Shown: positions 41,922 through 50,667 of the stretch, one piece after another | Layout of the letters: each line of letters starts with the position of its first letter | How positions within the stretch are numbered: position 1 is the stretch's first letter | Source: Halosolutus gelatinilyticus | GTDB taxonomy: Archaea; Halobacteriota; Halobacteria; Halobacteriales; Natrialbaceae | Direction of reading: 5' to 3' | NCBI RefSeq assembly: GCF_023028105.1 | Contig: NZ_CP095491.1 | Location: 3,224,001 to 3,288,000, forward strand | Length of the DNA stretch: 64,000 bases | Translations under genes and position numbers: made by a program | Notes under the pieces: model-generated | What the model was told of the DNA's origin: nothing | The model's input: only the letters and a program-made list of their open reading frames with translations | Databases searched by the model: none

Positions 41922-43418
41922 TTACCGATCGTCCCGCACGCCCGCGGGGAAGTCGTTGTCCGCGAGCGAAACGGAGCCCGAGTCGCTGATAATTCGAAGG
42001 GAGTGCGGTCCCTCGATTGTCCGCGCGGTGCAGTTCTCGATCCGGACCCCGTCGGCGCCGTTGATGACGATCGGAACGTGGGTCGTCTCGAACTCGCTGT
42101 CGGCGACGAGGTAGTCCTCGCCGCGGAGTTCGAGTCCGCGGCGTTTGTCGTCCCCGGGTTGGTGAACGTCGAGGTCGGTGAACCGGGACTCGTTCCGCTC
42201 GCAGTAGATCGCGTGCCGGAGCCGGGTCCCCGGGGCGTCACCGGTGATCCGCACGTCGTCCAGTTCGACCGCTCCGGCGTCCTGGCCGAGGATCCGGACC
42301 GCGTTGGCGCTCCCGTTGACCTCGACGTCGACGTCTTCGATGGTGGTCGGCCCCGCTCCGGCACCGATCATGATCCCGTTGTTCGGCGCCTCGCCGACGG
42401 TGATCTCCGCGTTCGAGATCGTCGTTTCGTCGACGGCGTTCATGATCTTGATCGCGTCGCCGTTCGGCTGCGGAGCGTCGACGGTGACGCCGTCGAGCTC
42501 GAACCGATCGCCGCCGTCGAGGCGAATCGGGTGCTGGCCGACCGAGCCGTGCGGATCCGCGTTGACGACGGCAACGGCGTCGGTGATCGTTCCGCGGCGA
42601 CCGCTCAGACGGATCGAGGCGGTGCCGCTGTTTTGATACCAGCCGCGCTCGACGTCGACCCGGCCGGTCTCGCTGGAGACGTACAGCCCGTTGTCCGGGA
42701 AGCCGCCGAGGCTGCAGTTCCGGAAGACGAGCGTGCCGCGATGGTGCTGGTTGACGCTGATTCCGGTCGGGCCGCGCCACATGCCGTCGTTCGGTGCGTC
42801 ATCGACGTGGAGTGCGCCGTCGGTCGCGCGGAAGCAATAGACGAGACCGCTCCCGTCGGGATCGAGCACGTTGAACAGCCCCGGGCCCCACGTCCCGCTG
42901 TCGTGGACGCCGTGGATCGTGACGCGGCGGACGGACAATCCGTCCTCGACTTCGGCGCTGATGACGCGAATTCCCGTGTCCGAAGCCGTCTGGTCGACGT
43001 CGAAGTTCTCGAACCGGAGGTCGCGTCCCGGTCTATCGCTGGTCCCCAGCCGGAACAGGCGGTACTGCGGTCCGTCGAACTCGTGGTAGCTCGCCGGCAC
43101 GAGCGTCGCCCCGTCCCCGACGAAGCCGAGGTTCTCGAAGCCGGTTACCCGAAGCTGTTCGTCCATGTAGTACCGTCCCGACGGGAACTTGAGGAGCGTA
43201 TCGTCGCCGGCGTGCTCCTGAAGCACGGGCGTGACGGACTCTTCGCCCTCGTCGTCCGCGCCGGCATCGACCACGTCGACCACGGTTGCGTAGTGATCTT
43301 CGAGACTGTGCGCGGACGCGACGCCGGCGATCGAGACCATCGATCCGAGACCGACGAGACTGCCCTGCAGGTACGATCGTCGACTACACGTCAGATTGCG
43401 TTCGCGGTTCGATGTCAC
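41922..43418 (-). CDS. Exported right-handed beta-helix protein
   Basis: The protein has 498 residues from GTG 43418 (MTSNRERNLTCSRRSYLQGS). The Tat-like leader CSRRSYLQGSLVGLGSMVSI ends near VASA. The body is a repetitive parallel beta-helix with a period of about 22-25 residues: ENLGFVGDGATLVPASYHEF, DNGLYVSSETGRVDVERGWY, NNGIMIGAGAGPTTIEDVDV and RRGLELRGEDYLVADSEFET. These folds often act on or bind polysaccharides. The N-terminal open extension to 43616 is Arg-rich and was rejected. A 7-bp hairpin and a TATA-like GAGTATACG lie in its leader. Confidence 0.85.
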   Translation of the reverse strand: MTSNRERNLTCSRRSYLQGSLVGLGSMVSIAGVASAHSLEDHYATVVDVVDAGADDEGEESVTPVLQEHAGDDTLLKFPSGRYYMDEQLRVTGFENLGFVGDGATLVPASYHEFDGPQYRLFRLGTSDRPGRDLRFENFDVDQTASDTGIRVISAEVEDGLSVRRVTIHGVHDSGTWGPGLFNVLDPDGSGLVYCFRATDGALHVDDAPNDGMWRGPTGISVNQHHRGTLVFRNCSLGGFPDNGLYVSSETGRVDVERGWYQNSGTASIRLSGRRGTITDAVAVVNADPHGSVGQHPIRLDGGDRFELDGVTVDAPQPNGDAIKIMNAVDETTISNAEITVGEAPNNGIMIGAGAGPTTIEDVDVEVNGSANAVRILGQDAGAVELDDVRITGDAPGTRLRHAIYCERNESRFTDLDVHQPGDDKRRGLELRGEDYLVADSEFETTHVPIVINGADGVRIENCTARTIEGPHSLRIISDSGSVSLADNDFPAGVRDDR

Positions 43419-43934
43419 GACTCCCCCTCGAGAGCGAGGGGTGTTACGTATACTCGTCGTAAGTTCCGCTCGAAACTGTCGCGGTATTCGAACGAGTTGG
43501 CGCGGAACCATTTTCCGGCGCAAAACGGGTCGGCTCGACGGCGGGGCGATCGGCCACTCCGCCGCGGCGTTCGGCGATCGAGCCCGGCGACGCGGCGGCG
43601 AACGAAACAGTTGCACTGGCTCGAAGTGCGTGGGACGGTCCCACGATTACCCACCCACGGGGATTCCGACGAAACACCTCGGACGGCATCGAGATCGAGC
43701 GGACGATCGTTTCGGGGAACCGCCTCGTCGAGGCCGTGGTCCTAGCGGCAATCGTCGGGTACCGGTCGTGGCCGTCGTCGGTCGGCACGCGCCGATCAGC
43801 GCGGTAGCCGCGGCCGTCGGCGCGTCGCTGCTGGCGGTCGAAGTGGTAAGCGATCGTGAAAGTCGGGAATATCAGTGCTAATCCTTTTGGAAACGGGGTT
43901 ATTGTGCTCCCTGTTGTAGCAAGGAGTGAGACAC
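43419..43934. other. Divergent intergenic region
   Basis: These 516 bases lie between the minus-strand beta-helix gene and the plus-strand HTH_10 gene. CCCCTCG-AGAG-CGAGGGG (43424-43441) is a perfect hairpin in the beta-helix leader, close to a GTATAC TATA-like element at 43447. AAGGAG at 43921-43926 lies 8 bases before the HTH_10 ATG and could be a Shine-Dalgarno site. The rest shows Arg-rich open frames without family signature. Confidence 0.5.
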
Positions 43935-44603
43935 ATGACATCCATCGCAGACATCGAGATTCCGGCGGACGGCACCGGTCTGAGCGAGCTCTTCGAGGCG
44001 GTCCCCTCACTGAGCTGTGAGATGGAGCGCGTCATCGCCTCCAACGGGCACGGGCTGTGGCTGTCCGGCGCTGCCCAGGAGGAACTCGAGGAGGCACTGG
44101 CGGACGCATCCGCGATCGGCGAGTACTCGCTGATCAGTTCGGAGGGCGACCGCTGGCTGTACGACATCCAGTTCGACCCCGACACGCTCGACGTCTTCGA
44201 GGTCGTCCTCGAAGAGAGCGGCACCGTACTGAGCGCGTCCGCGTCGAACCGGTCGTGGCTGCTCAGCATTCGATTCGTCGATCGCGAGAGCGTCAGCACC
44301 CTCTACGATCGACTCGTGGACAACGACGTCTCGCCGACGATCGTTCGACTGTTCGACGTCACCGAGGAGACCCACTCGCAGTGCGGGCTCACGGCCCGCC
44401 AGTACGAGACCCTCGTTGCGGCGATCGACCACGGCTACTTCGAGATTCCGCGCGAGGTCTCGATGCAGGAGCTCTCCGAGGAGCTCGACATCTCGCACCA
44501 GGCGCTGTCCGAGCGGCTCCGCCGCGCGTACCGGGCGCTCGTGACCTCCGAACTCAACGTCTCCGAGGAGGAGACGACGGCACCGCCCATCCCCACGAAC
44601 TGA
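43935..44603 (+). CDS. HTH_10 (bacterio-opsin activator-like) regulator
   Basis: The protein has 222 residues from ATG 43935. The HTH_10 domain reads LTARQYETLVAAIDHGYFEI, PREVSMQELSEELDISHQAL and SERLRRAYRALVTSELNVSE. The N-terminal region (TSIADIEIPADGTGLSELFE; LFDVTEETHSQCG before the HTH) is the sensor-like part found in the family. A purine-rich AAGGAG lies 8 bases before the start, unusual among the mostly leaderless genes here. It faces away from the beta-helix gene, which it may control. Confidence 0.9.
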   Translation: MTSIADIEIPADGTGLSELFEAVPSLSCEMERVIASNGHGLWLSGAAQEELEEALADASAIGEYSLISSEGDRWLYDIQFDPDTLDVFEVVLEESGTVLSASASNRSWLLSIRFVDRESVSTLYDRLVDNDVSPTIVRLFDVTEETHSQCGLTARQYETLVAAIDHGYFEIPREVSMQELSEELDISHQALSERLRRAYRALVTSELNVSEEETTAPPIPTN

Positions 44604-44808
44604 TCCGGCCCCGGACGTCTCACGGGACCGTTTCCGCCAGAATCACGCTGTTCGGCCGATCGCACCGTTTTATTCGATCGACGTCGACCAGTCGAATCGC
44701 CGCCGATCGGATCGCCGCGAGCCGATTCGCCGCGGGTCGGACCGCGACCGACGCGCACGTTCCGTTCGAACGAGCATCATTATTACGCCGGCCCGTCACG
44801 ATCGGGGT

Positions 44809-45576
44809 ATGAACGTCGACAGCGCGGACGGCGTACTGCGGCTCACGTTCGATCGACCGGGCGTCCTCAACGCGATCACGACGGAGACTGCGGCCAGGCT
44901 GGCCGACGCGATCGAAGATGCGTCACCCGAGGAGTACCACGCGATCCTCATCACGGGCGAGGGCGACGCCTTCAGCGCCGGGGGCGACATCGAGGCGATG
45001 GCCGAAGGACCGGCCGGGCCCCAGGCGGCGTACGACGAGGTCACCGAGACGTTCGGTCGCGTCGTCGAAGCCATGCTCGAGTGTCCCGTTCCGATCGTCG
45101 CGAAGGTAAACGGCGACGCGGTCGGCGCGGGGCTGGCGATCGTCGCGCTCTCCGATATCGCCTACGCCGCCGAGGACGCGACGTTCTCCTGTGCGTTCGT
45201 ACGCGTCGGCCTCATTCCGGACACCGGCGGGACGTTCATGCTGCCACGCGTCGTCGGCCTGCGGGCGGCGAAGAAGCTCGCGTTCACCGGGGAATTCTTC
45301 GACGCCGATCGGGCGGCCGACCTCGATCTGGTTAACGAGGCGGTCCCCGCCGACGCCCTCGACGAACGGGTCGACGAGACCATAGACCAGTTGCGCGAGC
45401 GGCCGACCGAGATCGTCGGCATGATGAAACAGGCGATGCACGAGAACATGGCCCGCCACTGGTCGGAGGCCCTAGACTACGAAAACCTGCTGCAGGTTCA
45501 GGCCCGCACCTCGGAGGCCCACGCGGAGGGCGTCAGCGCCTTCCTCGAGGACCGGGGGCGCGAATTCGACCCGTGA
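44809..45576 (+). CDS. Enoyl-CoA hydratase/isomerase family protein
   Basis: The protein has 255 residues. The crotonase signature is visible: GEGDAFSAGGDIEAMAEG (first oxyanion-hole loop), GDAVGAGLAIVALSDIAYAA (second loop), and SCAFVRVGLIPDTGGTFMLP with an Asp-Gly-Gly that follows the catalytic Glu region of hydratases. The usual first catalytic Glu lies in the VRVGLIPDTGG segment, where Val/Gly replace the canonical E-x-x-x-G-L, so isomerase or related activity is possible. It is probably part of fatty-acid or aromatic degradation. It stands alone. Confidence 0.9.
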   Translation: MNVDSADGVLRLTFDRPGVLNAITTETAARLADAIEDASPEEYHAILITGEGDAFSAGGDIEAMAEGPAGPQAAYDEVTETFGRVVEAMLECPVPIVAKVNGDAVGAGLAIVALSDIAYAAEDATFSCAFVRVGLIPDTGGTFMLPRVVGLRAAKKLAFTGEFFDADRAADLDLVNEAVPADALDERVDETIDQLRERPTEIVGMMKQAMHENMARHWSEALDYENLLQVQARTSEAHAEGVSAFLEDRGREFDP

Positions 45577-45728
45577 ACCACCCCGAGCGTGGCTCCGAGG
45601 CACGCAAGCCGCTATCTCCGTAGGACTGGCCCGTCGCTGGCCGGCGAATTGTAGGCTCGCCACCACTCGAACCGCAAGCCAGCGCAAGCACCACCATCAT
45701 CCTATTCTTCGCCGTCTAGTTTACTGCA

Positions 45729-46139
45729 ATGTCACCCCAATTTACCGACGACGACGTCGGCAAAAGCGTCGTCAACGCAAACGGCGACGAGGTCGGTATC
45801 ATCGCGGACGTCGAGCACGGTACAGCGCACGTCGAACCGGACCCGGGGATCACGGACACCATCAAGGCCAAACTCGGCTGGGGCGGATCCGACGAGGACA
45901 CCTATCCGCTCCAGGAGGGATCGGTGGCTCGAGTGACGAACGACGAGGTCCACCTCGAGCACGATCTCTCCGGGGGCGGCGTGACTGGCACCGGGAGGAC
46001 GACGGACATGGACAGGGAGGCGACCGGTTCCGATACCGGAACCGGAACGACCGACACCGGAACCGACCGCCGCTCAGACGACGATCTCCTCGGCGACGAT
46101 GACGACGACCTCCTCGGCGACGACACCCGTAACAGGTAG
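45729..46139 (+). CDS. PRC-barrel-like protein with acidic Leu-Asp tail
   Basis: The protein has 136 residues. The N-terminal portion TDDDVGKSVVNANGDEVGII and ADVEHGTAHVEPDPG resembles a PRC-barrel. It continues TIKAKLGWGGSDEDTYPLQE and LEHDLSGGG. The C-terminal part is low complexity: Thr/Gly/Asp then DDDLLGDDDDDLLGDD. It is strongly acidic with no signal peptide. Proteins of this type are common in haloarchaea, sometimes stress-induced. No partner is visible. Confidence 0.7.
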   Translation: MSPQFTDDDVGKSVVNANGDEVGIIADVEHGTAHVEPDPGITDTIKAKLGWGGSDEDTYPLQEGSVARVTNDEVHLEHDLSGGGVTGTGRTTDMDREATGSDTGTGTTDTGTDRRSDDDLLGDDDDDLLGDDTRNR

Positions 46140-46677
46140 GCCTGGGTTCCGCGATCGCGTGCGAAATTCGTCATTTCTTTCCGCACTCGGCGGACGTGCC
46201 GAGATATTCGTGCAGCGTCGACTGAGGCGGTCCCATCGCGAACACTGCGCCGACGATGCCATTGGAGTCAGAGGAGCGTCTGTACGCGCGATTCAGAGTC
46301 GAGGCGATCGGGTGATGGGAACGGCCTAGCAGTCCGACGAAGACGAACTGGACGGCTGGGACATCGCGACACGAGCGGACTGCCCCGTAGCAGTGCGACG
46401 GATCCGTTACTCCGATCGCTCTCCCCCGCACGCGTTAGCTTCAGTGTTGCCGCATTCCTGCCGGCTCCGGTCGGCCGAGACCTCCGTGCCGTCCCGTGGC
46501 AGCTCCTCGGTATCATAGTTGCGTCGGGCGTCTCCGTCGTCCCGATTTAACGATTCGGACTCCTGAGCGGCGGCGTCACCGCCTCGAACCCGCTCCCGTG
46601 GGATCAGCTAGGCGGTCCCGGCCCCGACCGGACTCGCGTCGGTCGGTATCGATTCGCTCGGTGGGCCGGTCTCCCGA
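46140..46677. other. Intergenic region, possible coding remnant on the minus strand
   Basis: No clear gene occupies these 538 bases. On the minus strand from about 46607 to TAA 46407-46409, one frame reads naturally (RERVRGGDAAAQESESLNRD, DGDARRNYDTEELPRDGTEV, SADRSRQECGNTEANACGGE), with codon composition like the genes around it. It has no ATG or GTG start. It may be the remnant of a small protein. The rest shows nothing. Confidence 0.3.
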
Positions 46678-47625
46678 TTACCGTCGCTCGGACCGCGGCT
46701 GTTCGGTTCGGCCGCGCCGGGTCGTCTGCTCGAACTCGCGGCCGCGACCCCGCTGTTGGTCGCGTCGGCCCTGTTGTTCCCCTCCGTACTGCTCTCGCTG
46801 AGTTTCGCGGCCGTACCGCCGTTGGTTCGTCTCGCGTTCGAACGGTTCCTGGTGGGACTGGCGCTCGGTTCCGATCCCGTCCTCTGGTCGGGTGTCGTAT
46901 CCCGTCTGGGACTGCGTTTCGTACTCGGTCTGCGACGGCGATCGCCGTCCGGGCTGGCCGCCGGTCATCCGCTGTTCGAGACGTCGCTGCCCCATTTCCC
47001 CGGACGATTCGCCGCCGTAGGGCCCCTCCCGTGGGATCCATTCGCCGGTCTGGGAGTACTGCTGGGATCGCCCGCCCGTTCCCTGGCTCGAGCGATCCGG
47101 TTGTCCGCTCCCCATTCCACGGGTCGACTGGTCGGCCGGTTGTCGGCCCGTCTGTTCGCCGGTCAGCCGATCGCCGGTCTGCTGGCTTCCCCTGTCCGGC
47201 GTCTCCATTCCGCCGATGGTCCCCTGGTCGGTGTGGCCCATCTGCTGTCCCGTCCGCTCCGGTTGCTGGCCCGCGTCTTCCAGCTGCTGACCCATCTCCA
47301 TCCCGGGCTGGGCGGCGGCCCGCATGCCCTTCTCCATCGCTCGCTCCATCTCGGGCATCACGGCCTCGAGTCCCTGCAGGTAACTCTCCATCATCGCCTC
47401 CGTGAACTGCTGGCCCGGGAACCCCTGCATCATCGACTGTGTGATCTCGAGGCCCTGTCGCTGCGCCGTGTCTCCCCACTTCATCGCGCTCAGGGCGGTC
47501 CGCGCCATGTTTCGCTGGAGGTCGATCGTCTGCTCGATGGCTTCCTGGCCTCGGTTCATCGTCGCCTGTTGCACCTTCGCGGTCGATTCCTCTCGGGGCT
47601 GCTGGAAGTGGTGTTGCTCGGTCAT
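46678..47625 (-). CDS. Phasin-like protein with basic Q/R/G-rich disordered tail
   Basis: The protein has 315 residues from ATG 47625 (MTEQHHFQQPREESTAKVQQ). Residues 20-110 form helices of phasin-like character: NRGQEAIEQTIDLQRNMART, ALSAMKWGDTAQRQGLEITQ and MMESYLQGLEAVMPEMERAM. From about residue 115 the protein is low complexity in Gln, Gly, Arg, Ser and Thr, ending QQGRRDQQRGRGREFEQTTR. This tail is basic, which is rare in a haloarchaeal proteome. It might coat polyhydroxyalkanoate granules or form condensates; both are inference. Confidence 0.65.
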   Translation of the reverse strand: MTEQHHFQQPREESTAKVQQATMNRGQEAIEQTIDLQRNMARTALSAMKWGDTAQRQGLEITQSMMQGFPGQQFTEAMMESYLQGLEAVMPEMERAMEKGMRAAAQPGMEMGQQLEDAGQQPERTGQQMGHTDQGTIGGMETPDRGSQQTGDRLTGEQTGRQPADQSTRGMGSGQPDRSSQGTGGRSQQYSQTGEWIPREGPYGGESSGEMGQRRLEQRMTGGQPGRRSPSQTEYETQSQTGYDTRPEDGIGTERQSHQEPFERETNQRRYGRETQREQYGGEQQGRRDQQRGRGREFEQTTRRGRTEQPRSERR

Positions 47626-47852
47626 CGGACACACGAGAGTCGGTCGACCCTCGCTCGTCACGGGCGAGAGTGAGCGCAATAAAGGGCGTCGTCAGTTCCG
47701 CTCGGAAGAACCGGATCAACTGTTGAAACGACGTCGCACGCTCGAACCGCCGCGAGAAGCGATCCGCACCGGCCGTCGCCGCGCCAGTAATCGGAGCAAC
47801 TAGCGTCGCCCGGCCAGTAATACTCGATTGGAAACGGCCCGCGAGACCAGTT

Positions 47853-48692
47853 TCAGGACCCAGAACCCGGATCGCCGTGCGTCACGCCGTCGCGTTCGTC
47901 CGCCCGCATCCGACGCAGGGCTCCGCGAGCGTTGCCCGCCTCGTAGCCGAAGAAGACGCCCGTTCCGTACTCCTCGGCGACCTCGGTCGCGTGGATCAGG
48001 TTGTCGATATCGACGTTTACCGCGTACAACTCGATATTGAACGGCGTCTCGAGCGCGCTCTCGAACCCCCTGGCGATCGTCTCGAGCCAGTAGGTCGTCC
48101 CGTAAGCCGTGTCGTACAACGGCACGACGAACTCGTCGACGTGCTCTTCCAGCGCGGCGAGGTCGATGCCGGCGCGTTCGTAGAGATGGCCCGGGTAGGG
48201 ATCCGGATAGAGCGTCATGTAGACGGTCCCGGGGATTCGGTCGACGGCCTCGGCGACGAAGTCCGTGATGACGCTCGCGCGCCACTCGAACCGATCGTCG
48301 TACTCGCTCTCCTCGAACCGTCGCTCGCAGACGCCGCAGCGACAGTACTCGGCGCGGGGGAAGCCGATGTCGTCGAGGCGAACGTCCTCGTTGGCCGCGG
48401 CGCAGTCGTCGATGATCTCCAGGAGGCCCTCGCGATAGTCCTCGCGGGACGGACAGATGTAGGCCCAGTCGAAGTACGTCCGATCGCGCGTGGCCGGCCG
48501 GCCGAGGTCGTCGACCGTCGCGAGCGACGGATCGGCGTCGACGGCCGCGTTGTCGCCGAAACAGGAGACCATGTTCACGGCGTCCTCGATCGGCTCTTCG
48601 GACCGGCCGGTCACGTCTTTGACTTCGTAGAAGCCGCGATCGAACTCCGGCCACCGTACTTCTTCGGCGTTTCGCGTGACGACGCCGTACAT
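47853..48692 (-). CDS. Uncharacterised alpha/beta protein, possibly glycosidase-like
   Basis: The protein has 279 residues. It begins MYGVVTRNAEEVRWPEFDRG and contains alternating strands and helices: RTYFDWAYICPSREDYREGL, IGFPRAEYCRCGVCERRFEE, VYMTLYPDPYPGHLYERAGI, EFVVPLYDTAYGTTYWLETI and GTGVFFGYEAGNARGALRRM. The last strand and the VYMTLYPDPYPG segment recall TIM-barrel glycosidases, but I see no certain catalytic residues. A CRCGVC cluster may bind metal. I do not recognise a family, and it is not obviously linked to its neighbours. Confidence 0.55.
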   Translation of the reverse strand: MYGVVTRNAEEVRWPEFDRGFYEVKDVTGRSEEPIEDAVNMVSCFGDNAAVDADPSLATVDDLGRPATRDRTYFDWAYICPSREDYREGLLEIIDDCAAANEDVRLDDIGFPRAEYCRCGVCERRFEESEYDDRFEWRASVITDFVAEAVDRIPGTVYMTLYPDPYPGHLYERAGIDLAALEEHVDEFVVPLYDTAYGTTYWLETIARGFESALETPFNIELYAVNVDIDNLIHATEVAEEYGTGVFFGYEAGNARGALRRMRADERDGVTHGDPGSGS

Positions 48693-48741
48693 ACTGGAGG
48701 GTACGGCGCCGTGCGGGTAAGCCGTTCGGAATCGGGCGGGG

Positions 48742-48852
48742 TTACTCGGTCGGTTCGTACTCGACGTCGACCTCGGACGGGCCGCTGAGGACGACTTTGT
48801 AGAGGACGGCGATGGCGATCAGGGCGAGCAGGATCTTGACTGTCCGGGACAT
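48742..48852 (-). CDS. Small single-pass membrane protein, 36 residues
   Basis: From ATG 48852 the protein begins MSRTVKILLALIAIAVLYKV and ends LSGPSEVDVEYEPTE. A single membrane helix covers about residues 5-24, and the tail is acidic. It is too short for general gene finders. I recall similar short proteins in related genomes. It lies 49 bases before the next gene on the same strand, so it may be cotranscribed with it. Confidence 0.6.
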   Translation of the reverse strand: MSRTVKILLALIAIAVLYKVVLSGPSEVDVEYEPTE

Positions 48853-49042
48853 GTACCGACGGTACGACCGCGAACTACTTAGATATTCTGAATAACGTCA
48901 TAATCGGAATACGACGGCTCCGCGTCGTCACCTCGATGCCGGTCGATCGGTGTCCGCGCGTCGGATTCGTCTGTCGATCGACGGTCCGTCCGTTTCGATC
49001 GAAGTCGACGATCGGCGATCGGCGATTTGGGTCGCGCGGCGA

Positions 49043-49531
49043 TCAGGATTCGATCAGCGAGGGGATGTCGTCGCGAACGATCCGTCCGCAGTACCCACAG
49101 CGGACGCCGTCGTCGAGGACGTCGAACCGGGAGGTGACCGGTTCGTCGCCCGTCGTGATACAGCCGCTGTTCGGACAGGAGAGGACGCCCGTGACGACGT
49201 CCGGCCGTTCGACGCGGTGTTTCTCGATCACGTCGTAGTCGCGGACGATGTTGATCGACGCGTCCGGCGCGATCAGCGAGAGCACGTCGACTTCGTCCTG
49301 GCTCAGCTCTCGCCCCTCGACCTTGACGATGTCCTTGCGCGCGAGCCGATCGGAGGGGACGTTCATCCCGATCGAGACCTCCTCGCCCTCGCTGCCGTCG
49401 ATGCCGAGAATCGCGAGGACGTTCAGCGCCTGCCCGGCGCGAACGTGGTCGATAACGGTCCCGTCCTGGATCTTGCTGACCCGGAGTTTGTGATCGTCGA
49501 CGGTGTCGGAGTTGTCGTCTCGGTCAGTCAT
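49043..49531 (-). CDS. pyrI: Aspartate carbamoyltransferase regulatory subunit
   Basis: The protein has 162 residues from ATG 49531. The PyrI fold is visible: [40 protein letters not shown] and [20 protein letters not shown]. The zinc domain has CPNSGC and CGYCG (four Cys). It binds nucleotides (CTP/ATP) and modulates PyrB in de novo pyrimidine synthesis. It overlaps the end of pyrB by eight bases, so the two are translated together. Confidence 0.95.
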   Translation of the reverse strand: MTDRDDNSDTVDDHKLRVSKIQDGTVIDHVRAGQALNVLAILGIDGSEGEEVSIGMNVPSDRLARKDIVKVEGRELSQDEVDVLSLIAPDASINIVRDYDVIEKHRVERPDVVTGVLSCPNSGCITTGDEPVTSRFDVLDDGVRCGYCGRIVRDDIPSLIES

Positions 49532-50456
49532 CGGTCTCACCTCGGGCGTTTCGCAGGAGGAGATCGAGCAGCGCCATCCGAACCGGAACGCCGTTGTGCG
49601 CCTGTTCGAAGTAGGCCGCGTGGTCGGTCTCGTCGACGTCGGGCGCGATTTCGTCCACGCGAGGGAGCGGATGCATCACGGTGAGGTCGTCCGAAGCGGC
49701 GTCGAGCGTCGCCGCGTCGATCTGGTACTCGCCGGCGACCTTCTGGTACTCGTTCTCGTCCGGGAACCGTTCGCGCTGGATCCGGGTGACGTAGAGGACG
49801 TCGAGCGACGGGAGGATCTCGTCGAGCGACTCGTGCTCGCGGATCCGCGCCCCCTCCCGCTGGTGAAGGTCGTAGACGACCTCGCGGGGCAGTTGCAGGC
49901 TCTCCGGACTGATGAAGTGCTGGCGCGCGTCGAAGTTCGTCAGCGCGTAGGCGAGCGAGTGGACGGTTCGGCCGTACTTCAGATCGCCCATGATGCCGAT
50001 CGTCAGGTCGTCGAGTCCGGCGTTCTCTCGGATCGTGTAGAGATCCAGCAGCGTCTGGGTCGGGTGGTGGCCCGCGCCGTCGCCGGCGTTCAGCAGCGGG
50101 ACGTCGACGAACTCGCAGGCCATCGTCGCCGCGCCCTGCTTCGGGTGGCGGAGGACGAGCGCGTCGGCGTACCCCTCGATGACCCGGACCGTATCCGCGA
50201 GCGTCTCGCCCTTCTTAACGCTCGACGATTCGACCGAGCCCATGTCGACGACGTCGCCCCCGAGGCGTTTCATCGCGGTCTCGAAGCTCATCTTCGTCCG
50301 CGTGCTGGGCTCGAAAAAGAGCAGTCCGAGCAGTGCGTCCGCGTGGCGATCGCCGACGATCGAGGGATCGGCGTCGATCTCGGCCGCGCGGTCGAGCACC
50401 GTCTCGATGTCCGCCCGCGACAGTTGTTTACTCGTGATGAGGTGATCGTGGCGCAT
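49524..50456 (-). CDS. pyrB: Aspartate carbamoyltransferase catalytic subunit
   Basis: The protein has 310 residues from ATG 50456 ([20 protein letters not shown]). The carbamoyl-phosphate site is [40 protein letters not shown] and [20 protein letters not shown] complete the active site. [20 protein letters not shown] is the aspartate domain. It makes N-carbamoyl-aspartate for pyrimidines and is followed by pyrI, the normal archaeal order. The frame open upstream to 50624 has no family similarity. No regulatory element is clear. Confidence 0.96.
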   Translation of the reverse strand: MRHDHLITSKQLSRADIETVLDRAAEIDADPSIVGDRHADALLGLLFFEPSTRTKMSFETAMKRLGGDVVDMGSVESSSVKKGETLADTVRVIEGYADALVLRHPKQGAATMACEFVDVPLLNAGDGAGHHPTQTLLDLYTIRENAGLDDLTIGIMGDLKYGRTVHSLAYALTNFDARQHFISPESLQLPREVVYDLHQREGARIREHESLDEILPSLDVLYVTRIQRERFPDENEYQKVAGEYQIDAATLDAASDDLTVMHPLPRVDEIAPDVDETDHAAYFEQAHNGVPVRMALLDLLLRNARGETDD

Positions 50457-50633
50457 CCGTTCGTGTAGGCAGTTGCGTTCCCCTTGAATCTCTCCATTCG
50501 ACGCCGGGCCGACCGAGCATTTATCCCGGATGCCGCGGCCATCTGTCGTGGACTCGTGAATCGAAACGTGACGGACGGCGCGCACGCGTCGTCGAAAATT
50601 GATGATTCGTTGAATGTACTTCAAGGCAAAGAG

Positions 50634-50640
50634 TTATACA
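50634..50640 (+). promoter_or_regulatory. TATA box of the RecA-fold gene
   Basis: TTATACA lies 28-34 bases before the ATG at 50668 and makes that ATG the probable leaderless start. Confidence 0.6.
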
Positions 50641-50667
50641 GACACTACAGCAATTGGTCATAATCGT

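Noticed and set aside
46604-47719. Alternative minus-strand frame across the phasin-like gene
   Set aside because: It lacks the helical head and has only repetitive Arg/Gly/Asp. The chosen frame has a coherent phasin-like start.
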